Position numbers and translations under genes: made by a program. A stretch of 14,367 nucleotides of DNA from Pseudomonadota bacterium (GTDB taxonomy: Bacteria; Myxococcota_A; Polyangia; Polyangiales; Polyangiaceae), in assembly GCA_023460875.1 (NCBI GenBank), contig JAEWOQ010000547.1, positions 1 through 14,367 of the forward strand. Reading direction: 5' to 3'. How positions within the stretch are numbered: position 1 is the stretch's first letter; each line of letters opens with the position of its first letter. Shown here one piece after another: positions 7,715 through 14,367 of the stretch. Below the pieces are notes generated by a model. That model ran no database searches. It was not told where the DNA came from and saw nothing but the letters and a program-made list of their open reading frames with translations.

Positions 7715-8842
7715 ATGGGATGTGCGATTTGTCGCTCGGAGCGCTTCTCCCCCGACGGGGGCGAGTTCGACTACCCGGGTCAGCTGTGCGTTGCGTGCCA
7801 GGAGCGAGCCGAGCCGGAGCCCGGCGGTGACGACCTGGACACTGTCGGCGACACCGGCCCGAATCCGGTCTACGTGGACGGCGTCAAGTGTTGGCGCCGG
7901 TATCGGTTCGGCGGCTACGTGACCATGCGAGACGACAGCCCGTGCCGATCTCTCGAGGAGTTCCAGAGGATGACGATCTCGTCCGAGTGGTCGAAGAGCT
8001 TGCTGGAACGCGCCTCCGAGGCCCTCCAGGGCGCAGGCGAACCGGTTGCCGGTGGACTCGGGGCTGCCGGCACGAAGAGCCGGTACATGGGCGCGTCGTT
8101 CGAGCATGAGGGCTACATGTGGGTCGTGTGCAGGACTGCCCTGGTCTCGAGCAACGCTCAGCTCCTGGACGCCACGGTAGCGCTCAAGGCGGCCCGCGGC
8201 GCCGAACGAGCGCTCGCCATCCTGGACGCTCCGGATGGCTCAACGGAAGCCCACGGCGCTTCACCTGAGTATGTTGCCCGCTACCGCCAGGCAGCGTGGC
8301 ACGGCCTCGGCGTCGCCTTCGGAACCGTTGAGGAGCTCCGCGGCGGGTGGACCGTCGCCCCCTTGCGCCCTCCGAGCTACGAAGGCTGGCTCCAGGACGT
8401 TCTCCGGGAGTTCCGGGGTGGCTTGAAGACCCGCGACTTCGACGTCGAAAGCTTGGCGGACAGCCGCGCCGCCGAAGCGGTAGCTCGACCGGTGCTCGCC
8501 GAGGTTCTCGCTTCGCGCGGGTTCGTGGACGCGCCTTCCAAGCAGTATCAGAGCTATTGGCGGCGTCCGCAGGCCGACGGCGTCTGGGTGCGAAAGGAGC
8601 CGCGAACGGGGCCGAGGCGCGTTCACCTCGAGGTGAAGCTCACCGAGGACGACCAGGCACCGTTCTGCCAGGTATTCGAGGGGCTGGGCGCGGCGGACGC
8701 GGTGATCCAAGTGCGGCTCGTGAAGCGCACCATGCGCGAGAAGCTGGCGGCGCAGCTTGCGGCGAACCCGTGGCTGCCGGCGCTGAAGGCGCGCGTGGAG
8801 GAGCGGCTACCGGTGAGGTTCTTGGAGTGGCCCGCCCGATGA
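7715..8842 (+). CDS. Zinc-ribbon protein with possible PD-(D/E)xK-type nuclease C-terminus
   Basis: I do not recognise the family as a whole. The 375-residue product begins MGCAIC and continues to LCVAC, giving a CxxC...CxxC zinc-ribbon-like pair (Cys 3, 6, 25, 28). The middle (about 50-220) is a mixed domain with several Trp and Cys residues and no clear motif. Near the end, HLEVKLTEDD (304-313) follows a strand and precedes a helix, resembling the (D/E)xK strand of PD-(D/E)xK nucleases (Glu306, Lys308); Asp288 upstream could be the other acid. The nuclease reading is tentative, since one short motif can be chance. The start is at an ATG with no obvious Shine-Dalgarno, but the first zinc ligands begin two residues later. 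The stop overlaps the next start (ATGA), so it forms an operon with the DUF6508-like gene. Confidence 0.75.
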   Translation: MGCAICRSERFSPDGGEFDYPGQLCVACQERAEPEPGGDDLDTVGDTGPNPVYVDGVKCWRRYRFGGYVTMRDDSPCRSLEEFQRMTISSEWSKSLLERASEALQGAGEPVAGGLGAAGTKSRYMGASFEHEGYMWVVCRTALVSSNAQLLDATVALKAARGAERALAILDAPDGSTEAHGASPEYVARYRQAAWHGLGVAFGTVEELRGGWTVAPLRPPSYEGWLQDVLREFRGGLKTRDFDVESLADSRAAEAVARPVLAEVLASRGFVDAPSKQYQSYWRRPQADGVWVRKEPRTGPRRVHLEVKLTEDDQAPFCQVFEGLGAADAVIQVRLVKRTMREKLAAQLAANPWLPALKARVEERLPVRFLEWPAR

Positions 8843-9270
8843 CGTCCGACGGCGAAGGGGAGGCCATCGACGAGCAACCGATCCGTTGGGGCCGAGAGGC
8901 GCCGCTCGAGGAGCGTCTCCGTGCGTTGGCGGATTTCGTTCCGATCTTCAAGCGACCTGGCTTCGAGTTCCAGCTGAGATCCTCGGACCACCACGCGGTG
9001 TACTCCGCCGAGGCCCATAGGTTCATCGAGGTCGCCTACGAGCTCCGCTGGGTGCGCCCTTTCGATTGGCCCTCCTGGATACAAACCGCCGAGGCAGCCC
9101 CGTTCAAGCATGCGGAGGGGATCGTTTCGACGTCATCCGAGCAGCTGGCGCGGGCAGGGCGCCGCGCCCTTCACGGTCCGGCGGCTATTTCCCCGACCGG
9201 AAGCCATGCTCATTCCCATCGGACGCTCACGAGGCGCGGGCGAGCGCCTCCAGAAGGGGGTTCTACGTAG
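8839..9270 (+). CDS. DUF6508-like protein
   Basis: The start is the ATG of the ATGA overlap with the preceding gene; the frame is open further upstream but is antiphase shadow there. The 143-residue product shows FVPIFKRPGFEF, a short acidic/polar linker, EAHRFIEVAYELRWVRPFDW and the following helix, which match the DUF6508 pattern (F-IFE-PGF ... Y--GWV-PFDW). DUF6508 proteins are small, of unknown function and often found in accessory regions. The last 45 residues (after about 100) are Arg/His/Ser-rich and do not look like the usual DUF6508 ending (a conserved RxDRFxEG-type segment). The C-terminus may therefore be replaced or frameshifted. The 3' end converges on, and overlaps by 8 bases, the minus-strand gene at 9263-9523. 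Confidence 0.6.
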   Translation: MTSDGEGEAIDEQPIRWGREAPLEERLRALADFVPIFKRPGFEFQLRSSDHHAVYSAEAHRFIEVAYELRWVRPFDWPSWIQTAEAAPFKHAEGIVSTSSEQLARAGRRALHGPAAISPTGSHAHSHRTLTRRGRAPPEGGST

Positions 9271-9523
9271 AGGGACAGGAGGTGCGACGCAGTTCCGCGA
9301 TAGCGGAGCTTCCGTCGTGTTCGAACGGGTAGCACTCGCCGCTGAGCTCGGCCGTAGTCGCGGCTGCGGCCGCGGCCAGAGCCCCCCGCGTCGCCAGAGC
9401 CCAAACGAGCCGGAGATAGTCAGCCGTTGGTGGGTGACACCCGCAGGGGCAAACGTCGACCGTGCGCAGGACGCCCCGCGCATATCGTTCCTCGATCGCG
9501 CTCTGGACAATTTGGTCCGCCAT
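9263..9523 (-). CDS. Small Cys-containing protein, paralogue of the copy at 6055-6233
   Basis: I do not recognise this family. The 86-residue product reads MADQIVQSAIEERYARG, then RTVDVCPCGCH, TADYLRLV and an Ala-rich helix. The VCPCGCH block could bind a metal. Support for coding is its amino-acid-level conservation with the region at 6055-6233, including an in-frame indel. The start is uncertain: the same frame stays open upstream to a stop at about 9602 and reads AAEHLVEIARLTGR just before this ATG. That helix fits the protein well, so the true N-terminus may be longer (with a non-ATG start) or truncated by mutation. No Shine-Dalgarno is seen before the ATG. It converges with the DUF6508-like gene. 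Confidence 0.6.
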   Translation of the reverse strand: MADQIVQSAIEERYARGVLRTVDVCPCGCHPPTADYLRLVWALATRGALAAAAAATTAELSGECYPFEHDGSSAIAELRRTSCPST

Positions 9524-9865
9524 GCGCCCCGTGAGCCGGGCGATCTCAACCAGGTGTTCGGCAGCATCGCAAGCGGAGTGTCCGGGATCGCAAGCACATC
9601 AAGCACGATCCTCAAACGCGGATTCGAGCGCCTTGCCCGCTCCTGCGCCACCTGCGCTGACAGGCTGCGCGCATGCGCTCTCGGTGTTTCGGCGCAGCGC
9701 AGGACGCCGAGGGCAGGCCGGCAGCCCATCTCGGGGTACGGGAGCTTGGTCGCGTCGAGGGTGGCTAGGGTTTTCGAATGAGAGCTTACGGTTGCGGGCG
9801 ATGCGGCGGTCCCCGCGTCCCGTGGGCGAAGTGGGCGGAGTTGCGAACGGGACAAGTAAATCCGC
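9524..9865. other. Intergenic region before the HTH-GHKL-DruA-like operon (about 340 bases)
   Basis: This holds the probable N-terminal extension of the small minus-strand gene (to about 9602) and then no convincing gene. A 32-codon plus-strand frame from ATG 9778 contains a CxxC pair (YGCGRCGG) but overlaps the HTH start and has no Shine-Dalgarno. Several imperfect GC-rich inverted repeats lie around 9660-9735. The promoter of the downstream operon should be in this stretch or just inside the first gene, where TTGACA occurs at 9873-9878 without a good -10 partner. Confidence 0.45.
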
Positions 9866-10171
9866 ATGGACGTTGACAGCAAGGGGCATGGCAAGCCAAT
9901 GATGGCCACCCATGGACACCCGTGGCCAAAGCTCAGCAGGGCGAAGGACGTGAAGTTGCTCACCGTGCAGGAAGTCGCCGAGGTCATGAAGGTGTCGGAA
10001 AAGACCGTCCGGCGCCTCATCAAGCGAGGAAACCTGGTGGCCTACAAGCTCGGCGAGCGAGGCCAACTCCGTGTGAACGAGCACGAACTCGAGCGCTACG
10101 TTGAGTCGCAGCGAGTGCAGACCGGAGACGCCCCAGAGCCTGCGCATGAAGTAGTGGAGCCGAACAAATGA
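9866..10171 (+). CDS. Excisionase/MerR-type helix-turn-helix DNA-binding protein
   Basis: The 101-residue product contains an HTH_17/excisionase-like domain at about 30-80: LLTVQEVAEVMKVSEKTVRR is the helix-turn-helix, followed by the wing-like RGNLVAYKLGERGQLRV and the closing helix NEHELERYVES. Such domains bind DNA in phage excisionases, plasmid proteins and small operon regulators. As first gene of the operon it could be an autoregulator or the DNA-recognition subunit for the downstream ATPase. The first 25 residues look disordered and the ATG at 9866 has no clear Shine-Dalgarno, so the true start may be an internal Met (ATGs at 9899 and 9902). The stop overlaps the GHKL start (ATGA), which implies coupled synthesis. 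There is no recombinase next to it, so a classical excisionase role is unlikely. Confidence 0.85.
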   Translation: MDVDSKGHGKPMMATHGHPWPKLSRAKDVKLLTVQEVAEVMKVSEKTVRRLIKRGNLVAYKLGERGQLRVNEHELERYVESQRVQTGDAPEPAHEVVEPNK

Positions 10172-11721
10172 AGCCCGCAGAAGAGCACGACTACTCGATC
10201 GTTGCAGTCGACAAATTTATCCACGCGACCCGTGACTCTGGGTACAAGGGGACGTCCAGCGCCGTTGCCGAGTTGGTCGACAACTCCCTCCAGGCCGGTG
10301 CGACGGAGATCAAGGTCACCCTGACCGCCGACGGCGATGAGGAGCATCCAATCTCCCTGATGGTCATTGACAACGGATCGGGGATGGACGCGCGGACCCT
10401 GCGCACAGCCCTCCGGTTCGGCGGCAGCACCCGCTTCAACGATCGAGGTGGGCTGGGACGCTACGGGATGGGGCTTCCAAACAGCTCTTTGAGCCAGGCG
10501 CAGCGGGTGACCGTGTTCACCTGGGGGACCAAGAACGGGCAGGTGCTTGAGTCGTACCTCGACCTCGACGAGATCGCCGCAGGCGAACTGACCGAGGTGC
10601 CGAAGCCCGAGCGGGTGCGGCGCCCGACCTTCATCAACGGCTATGACTCTGGCACCGCCGTAACGTGGTCGCGCTGCGATCGCTTGGACAACCGCCGCAT
10701 CTCCACCCTCGTCCGAAAGCTGCTGCTGTCGCTCGGGCGGCGGTTCCGCCACTTCCTCTGGAGCGGCGTCACCATCACCGTAAACGGTGACAAGGTCCTG
10801 CCGCTCGACCCGCTCTTCCTCCACCCTAAGGCGCTCTTCAACGGAGCCTCGGAGTACACTTCGTTTGAGCGAGAGATCGCGGTGACCCCTGGCGACCCGA
10901 GCGCGACGGGGATCGTCCGCGTGACGTTCTCCGAACTCCCGGTCACGGAGTGGTCGAGGCTCAGCAACCACGAGAAGCGCGAGCGAGGCATCGCGAAGGG
11001 CGCGGGGGTGTCTATCGTCCGCGGTGGTCGCGAGGTCGACTACGGCTGGTTCTTCCTCGGTGGCAAGCGCCGGGAGAACTACGATGACTGGTGGCGTTGC
11101 GAGATCCAATTTGACCCCGTACTCGACGAGGCGTTCGGGATCACCCACACGAAGCAGCAGGTCCGGCCGCGTCCGCACCTCATCGAGGCGCTCTCGGGCG
11201 ACATGGAGAGTACCGCACGCGCCCTCAACAGTCGGGCCCGGAAGGCCCACCTCAGCGCCAAGATCGCAGAGCGCTTCTCGTCCTCGGAGCACCGCGCGAA
11301 CGAGAAGGACGATCTGCTCATGCCCCTGCCACCGAAGCCTCGACCCCGCGACAAGCCGGTCCTCAAGTCCCTGAAGAAGGAGCTGAATAGGCCACCTCAC
11401 ACCGAGCGAGAGGACGACGACGGCGTCGAGTACCGGATCGTCCCAAAGGCGCTGAGCGACACGTGCTTCTTCAACTACGCCCGCGCCGAGGGGAAGCTCG
11501 TTCTCGTCCTCAACCCCGACCATCCCTTCTACAAGCTCGTCTACAAGCCGCTCCTCGAGTCGGAGGACCAGCGCGATGTCGCCTTGCGGACGAGCATCGA
11601 CCTGGTCCTCCTCGCCGCGGCGCGCGCAGAGGCGTTGCTCGATGGTAAGGACGCGTTGAAGGTTGCGGAGCAGCTCCGGGCCGACTGGAGCGACACGCTT
11701 GCAACCTTCTTGAACGAGTGA
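10168..11721 (+). CDS. GHKL (MutL/MORC-type) ATPase
   Basis: The 517-residue product carries the whole GHKL (Bergerat) nucleotide site: the N-box AVAELVDNSLQAGA with Glu35 and Asn39, G1 motif VIDNGSGM (Asp68), the glycine-rich lid RGGLGRYGMGLP (93-104), and the SGTAVTW strand (161-167) equivalent to the GT motif. The layout is that of MutL/MORC-type ATPases, followed by a transducer-like region to about 340. The C-terminal third has a charged, Pro-rich linker (about 385-425) and an alpha-helical end. I see no Toprim, endonuclease or kinase motif, so it probably acts as an ATP-driven clamp or switch for partners. MutL/MORC-like ATPases are known in predicted prokaryotic restriction systems. 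It overlaps the HTH gene by 4 bases and ends 3 bases before the DruA-like gene. Confidence 0.92.
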   Translation: MKPAEEHDYSIVAVDKFIHATRDSGYKGTSSAVAELVDNSLQAGATEIKVTLTADGDEEHPISLMVIDNGSGMDARTLRTALRFGGSTRFNDRGGLGRYGMGLPNSSLSQAQRVTVFTWGTKNGQVLESYLDLDEIAAGELTEVPKPERVRRPTFINGYDSGTAVTWSRCDRLDNRRISTLVRKLLLSLGRRFRHFLWSGVTITVNGDKVLPLDPLFLHPKALFNGASEYTSFEREIAVTPGDPSATGIVRVTFSELPVTEWSRLSNHEKRERGIAKGAGVSIVRGGREVDYGWFFLGGKRRENYDDWWRCEIQFDPVLDEAFGITHTKQQVRPRPHLIEALSGDMESTARALNSRARKAHLSAKIAERFSSSEHRANEKDDLLMPLPPKPRPRDKPVLKSLKKELNRPPHTEREDDDGVEYRIVPKALSDTCFFNYARAEGKLVLVLNPDHPFYKLVYKPLLESEDQRDVALRTSIDLVLLAAARAEALLDGKDALKVAEQLRADWSDTLATFLNE

Positions 11722-11724
11722 TCG

Positions 11725-13776
11725 ATGAGTCGGCAGGCACACAACAGCTGGGTGCTGCTTTCCCCTCCGTTCGCGGAGCGAAGCGTCGGTCGCCGTGTCT
11801 TTCGGGAGCACGCCCGGAAACTCGCGTGGCTGATCGAGCAAGACGCCGACGATGCGGCGATGGACACGGCGTTGGAAGCTGCTCGTGGTGATGTGCCGAA
11901 GGACGAGAGCTCCACGAAGCTGACGGCGGCGCTGTCGGTGCTCACCGACCTCGCGCGCCAGAGATGGCTCGTGCGCGTAACTGACACGGGCGAGGTGGAG
12001 GTCTGGCGCCCGGCGGGGGAACGCCTCGATCCTCGCCGAGAGAAGGCACGGATCCGCAGCCAGGAACTCGTGAAACGGAACGAGCAACTCCGCGAGCCAC
12101 CGACGCGCAAGTTCATCGAGAGCGTCGTGAGTCGGCGGGGCCGTCAGCTCTCCGTCTATAGCCTGCTCCGGGATGGCCGTGAGCTCGCCGCGTCGCTGCG
12201 GGGTATTCGCGCCTTGACGCTTGAGGACCGCCCGGCCGCGCTCCGGGCCGTGATCGATCCGTATCTACAGTTCGTCGAGGGAGACGAGCGGTGCGAGCAC
12301 ACGCACCTCCGACTGCAGGACATCTGGCGCTACTTCCGGCACACGTGGACGAACCAGTACGTGAGTACACCGGGGCGCACGATGGCTTTCCTCGTGCGCG
12401 ATCGGTCGCAGCCGAACCACCCGGTGATTGGGATCGGGGCGCTCGGGAGCCCGATCGTACAGATCAAGGAGCGGGACGCCTGGCTCGGCTGGCACCCCGA
12501 GGCCTTCCTGGAGTTCGTTACGGATACCCCATCGGCCGAGTTGGGGGTGTGGCTAAATAAGACGATTGAGACCGCCATCGGCGAGCTCTACGTCGCGGAT
12601 TTCTACGAGGAGGAATTGCTGACCGCGCGAGACCTGCACGCGCCAACCGGAGAGGTAATCGATCGCCTCATCGCCTACGGTGAGGACCAGCGAGAGAAGC
12701 ACCACCGCTTCGTCAGCTCACCGGAGATGAAACGGGATCTGAGGCGCGAACGCAGCGGTGATAGCACAGAGCACTGGAGGGCCCGGGCGGAGTCGCACCT
12801 GTACAAGAGCAAGCGCGCGTTCACGCTCGCCGACATGCTACGCTCGAGGATGGTGCTCCAGCGACACCTCAGCGGGCCGCTCACCGTCGTGGCGATTCGG
12901 CGGCTCCTCGCCAGCCCCGACGGCGTCCGCATGGTCAAGAAGGTACTGCGAAAGGCAAAGGCTGACCGCGTCGGCATCGCGATGGCGGATATTACTGTGT
13001 GTGGCGCCGTAGCACCCTACAGCCCGCTTCTCGGCGGCAAGCTGGTGTCGATGCTCGCGGTAAGCCCCGAGGTCGTCGACGCCTACCAGCGGAAGTACCT
13101 GGAGCAAGAGAGCGAGATCGCGTCCGCCATGGCTGGCCGCCCGCTCGTTCGCCCCTCGGAGCTAGTGTTCCTCGGTACCACCTCGCTTTATGGGATCGGA
13201 TCCAGCCAGTACAACAGGCTCCGCATGCCGGCGGAGCGGCTGAAGGGGCACCCTGCCGAGCGCCTCGAGTACGTAGAGATCGGGCGATCGGAGGCTTATG
13301 GTACGTCGCACTTCAGCACGAGCACGGTCGACGCCCTCGTGAAGCTGGTCCAGCAGTCGAGCAACGGGCAGCGCGTTAACAGCATCTTCGGGGAGGGTGT
13401 GAGTCCGAAGATGCGGAAGGTCCGTGATGGGCTCGATCAGCTCAATTTTCCGACCGATGCTCTACTGCAGCACGGCCGGGCGCGGATCGTCTACGGGGTC
13501 CCACTTGCGCGTAACCTCCGCGAGTACCTGCTCGGGATGGACGAGACGCCCGACTACGTCTTCTCGCTGAGCGACCCGAGCGCGGGCACGCAGGCGATTT
13601 CGGCATGGTGGATGGAGCGGTGGCTAGCTCGCCGCATCGACTCGGACGACGTCCTCGACGAGGTCGCGCGACACACGGCGGTGCGAGACGGCCGGTATCT
13701 CTTGCACGGCGCGTGCGTGCGGCCCCCCGCACCTGAAGAGGTCCAGCCCACGCTCTTCGATGACCTGGTCTACTGA
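11725..13776 (+). CDS. Large DruA-like protein (DUF4338 domain)
   Basis: The 683-residue product contains the DUF4338 signatures in two blocks. The first is VIGIGALGSPIVQIKERDAW followed by LGW (234-256). The second (about 415-605) has GAVAPYSPLLGGKLVSML (427-444), LGTTSLYGIGSSQYNRLRMP (483-502) and SHFSTST. DUF4338 is the family of DruA, a component of type I Druantia anti-phage systems; its biochemical activity is not something I can infer from sequence. The protein is longer than DruA as I remember it (roughly 400 residues): an N-terminal extension (1-130) looks like a winged helix plus coiled coil, and about 110-160 charged residues (from 300) separate the two blocks. The ATG lies 3 bases after the GHKL stop, so the proteins are coupled and probably work together. 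The end TLFDDLVY is hydrophobic/acidic and could dock a partner. Confidence 0.85.
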   Translation: MSRQAHNSWVLLSPPFAERSVGRRVFREHARKLAWLIEQDADDAAMDTALEAARGDVPKDESSTKLTAALSVLTDLARQRWLVRVTDTGEVEVWRPAGERLDPRREKARIRSQELVKRNEQLREPPTRKFIESVVSRRGRQLSVYSLLRDGRELAASLRGIRALTLEDRPAALRAVIDPYLQFVEGDERCEHTHLRLQDIWRYFRHTWTNQYVSTPGRTMAFLVRDRSQPNHPVIGIGALGSPIVQIKERDAWLGWHPEAFLEFVTDTPSAELGVWLNKTIETAIGELYVADFYEEELLTARDLHAPTGEVIDRLIAYGEDQREKHHRFVSSPEMKRDLRRERSGDSTEHWRARAESHLYKSKRAFTLADMLRSRMVLQRHLSGPLTVVAIRRLLASPDGVRMVKKVLRKAKADRVGIAMADITVCGAVAPYSPLLGGKLVSMLAVSPEVVDAYQRKYLEQESEIASAMAGRPLVRPSELVFLGTTSLYGIGSSQYNRLRMPAERLKGHPAERLEYVEIGRSEAYGTSHFSTSTVDALVKLVQQSSNGQRVNSIFGEGVSPKMRKVRDGLDQLNFPTDALLQHGRARIVYGVPLARNLREYLLGMDETPDYVFSLSDPSAGTQAISAWWMERWLARRIDSDDVLDEVARHTAVRDGRYLLHGACVRPPAPEEVQPTLFDDLVY

Positions 13777-13780
13777 GCGA

Positions 13781-13786
13781 AGGAGG
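13781..13786 (+). promoter_or_regulatory. Shine-Dalgarno AGGAGG of the last gene
   Basis: AGGAGG lies 4 bases before the ATG at 13791. An in-frame GTG at 13788 directly abuts it and is too close to be used, which decides the start in favour of the ATG. Confidence 0.6.
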
Positions 13787-13790
13787 GGTG

Positions 13791-14367
13791 ATGGCTGACG
13801 CTGGCTTGAAACCGACTGGCCGTCAGTACGCGGCCACCCGCGCCGTCACCGCGTGGTACATGCGCTCGTACTACGATACTGCAGAAGACGTCGGCGTTGC
13901 GGCGATGTTCTGCCGGCTCGACCGGGTCGGGCACTTTGCGGTTGATCCACGTGCGCTCGCGGCAGGCGCGTCCGACGCGTTGTTCCGGCTCCTGGTCACC
14001 ATGACCATGTTCCAGCGGCGTTCTGACCTCCAGATCATGCGTGTGCTCCAGGGGATCGCGCAGGCGGACGCCCTCGAGCTGACCGACGCTGCGCGGCTGC
14101 TCAGCTTGGCGGACGACGGCTGTGACCACGCGCGCTCGCTGGACACGTTGCTTGAGCGGTGCGACCTCGGAAAGTGTCCGGACACCAAGCGAGGCATCTG
14201 CGGTCAGCGCCCCGGTTCAGCGTGTCATCTCAAGCGCCACACCGAGCTGCTCAAGCGCTACGGGCACTTCGGGAAGATGCCGACCTCGGCGGCCTTGATG
14301 CTTCGCGCGGGAGGCGTCGAGGATCTCCCCACCCTCCGCGCGCGCGTCTGGAAGGACACCGCGGACC
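13791..14367 (+). CDS. Cys-cluster protein, possibly HhH-GPD glycosylase-like (3' end beyond the window)
   Basis: The frame is open for 192 codons to the right edge. It begins 14 bases after the DruA-like stop, so it belongs to the operon. Residues 60-100 form helices (ALFRLLVTMTMFQRRSD) that resemble the first helices of endonuclease III-type HhH-GPD glycosylases. Residues 162-186 (MPTSAALMLRAGGVEDLPTL) could be a helix-hairpin-helix-like turn. Between them is a cysteine set (Cys124, 129, 137, 145 in RCDLGKCP...GICG...SACH) that could hold zinc or an iron-sulfur cluster, though its position differs from the C-terminal cluster of endonuclease III. The glycosylase reading is weak and rests on pattern only. 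The catalytic Lys/Asp positions are not yet visible because the C-terminus is missing. Confidence 0.6.
   Translation, partial: MADAGLKPTGRQYAATRAVTAWYMRSYYDTAEDVGVAAMFCRLDRVGHFAVDPRALAAGASDALFRLLVTMTMFQRRSDLQIMRVLQGIAQADALELTDAARLLSLADDGCDHARSLDTLLERCDLGKCPDTKRGICGQRPGSACHLKRHTELLKRYGHFGKMPTSAALMLRAGGVEDLPTLRARVWKDTAD

Noticed and set aside
9778..9876. 32-codon frame with a CxxC pair (YGCGRCGG) upstream of the HTH gene
   Set aside because: It has no Shine-Dalgarno, overlaps the HTH start and is very short; comparative data would be needed to support it.
9873..9901. TTGACA as a promoter -35 element for the defence-like operon
   Set aside because: The expected -10 position reads CCAATG, with no good match to TATAAT, and the element lies inside the first gene as called.
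9866..10171. Reading the HTH protein as a prophage excisionase
   Set aside because: There is no integrase, attachment-site repeat or tRNA nearby. The tight coupling to the ATPase gene fits a regulator or DNA-binding subunit better.
10096..12087. Very long (663-codon) antisense open frame opposite the GHKL gene and the front of the DruA-like gene
   Set aside because: It lies opposite two genes with clear family motifs, its product is Arg/Val/Leu-rich without any motif, and long antisense frames are expected in GC-rich coding DNA.
1..14367. CRISPR arrays, tRNA or rRNA genes
   Set aside because: No regularly spaced short repeats and no cloverleaf-like or rRNA-like segments were seen on either strand.

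Overview
The window is GC-rich throughout and densely packed. Its gene families (Tc-toxin A-like protein, LCAT-like lipase, bacterial GRDP-like protein, DUF6508, DruA-like DUF4338) suit a large-genome, high-GC Gram-negative. A myxobacterium-type (Polyangia/Myxococcota) host is my inference; no rRNA, tRNA or housekeeping marker confirms it. The content looks like accessory-genome cargo, with several unrelated small operons side by side.

Layout. (1) 1-3105, minus strand: the N-terminal 1035 codons of a very large Tc-toxin A-subunit-like protein that runs off the left edge, preceded by two back-to-back hairpins. (2) 3106-4067: about 960 bases with no recognisable gene. (3) 4068-6013, plus strand: a two-gene unit with a 4-base overlap, a cytosol-type LCAT-like lipase followed by an exported, Cys-containing, beta-rich protein. 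(4) 6055-6233, minus strand: a decayed copy of a small gene whose better-preserved paralogue lies at 9263-9523. (5) 6379-7514, plus strand: a GRDP-like gene interrupted by a one-base shift at a C4 run and ending in a CWHDC/CWHAC tail, overlapping a TauD-like Fe(II)/2-oxoglutarate dioxygenase gene. (6) 7715-9270, plus strand: a zinc-ribbon protein with a possible nuclease domain, coupled to a DUF6508-like gene. (7) 9524-9865: about 340 bases with no convincing gene. (8) 9866 to the right edge, plus strand: a tight four-gene operon of an excisionase-type HTH protein, a GHKL (MutL/MORC-type) ATPase, a large DruA-like DUF4338 protein, and a truncated Cys-cluster protein that faintly resembles HhH DNA glycosylases.

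The most interesting unit is the last operon. DUF4338 is the family of DruA from Druantia anti-phage systems, and MutL/MORC-type GHKL ATPases are known in prokaryotic restriction-like loci. I see neither the Druantia helicase DruE nor DruB-D here, so this may be a separate, ATPase-driven DNA defence system that continues past the right edge. Second is the GRDP-like/dioxygenase pair, where the cysteine-rich tail and the overlapping oxidative enzyme suggest, without proving, peptide or protein modification. All assignments come from reading motifs by eye, with no database search.
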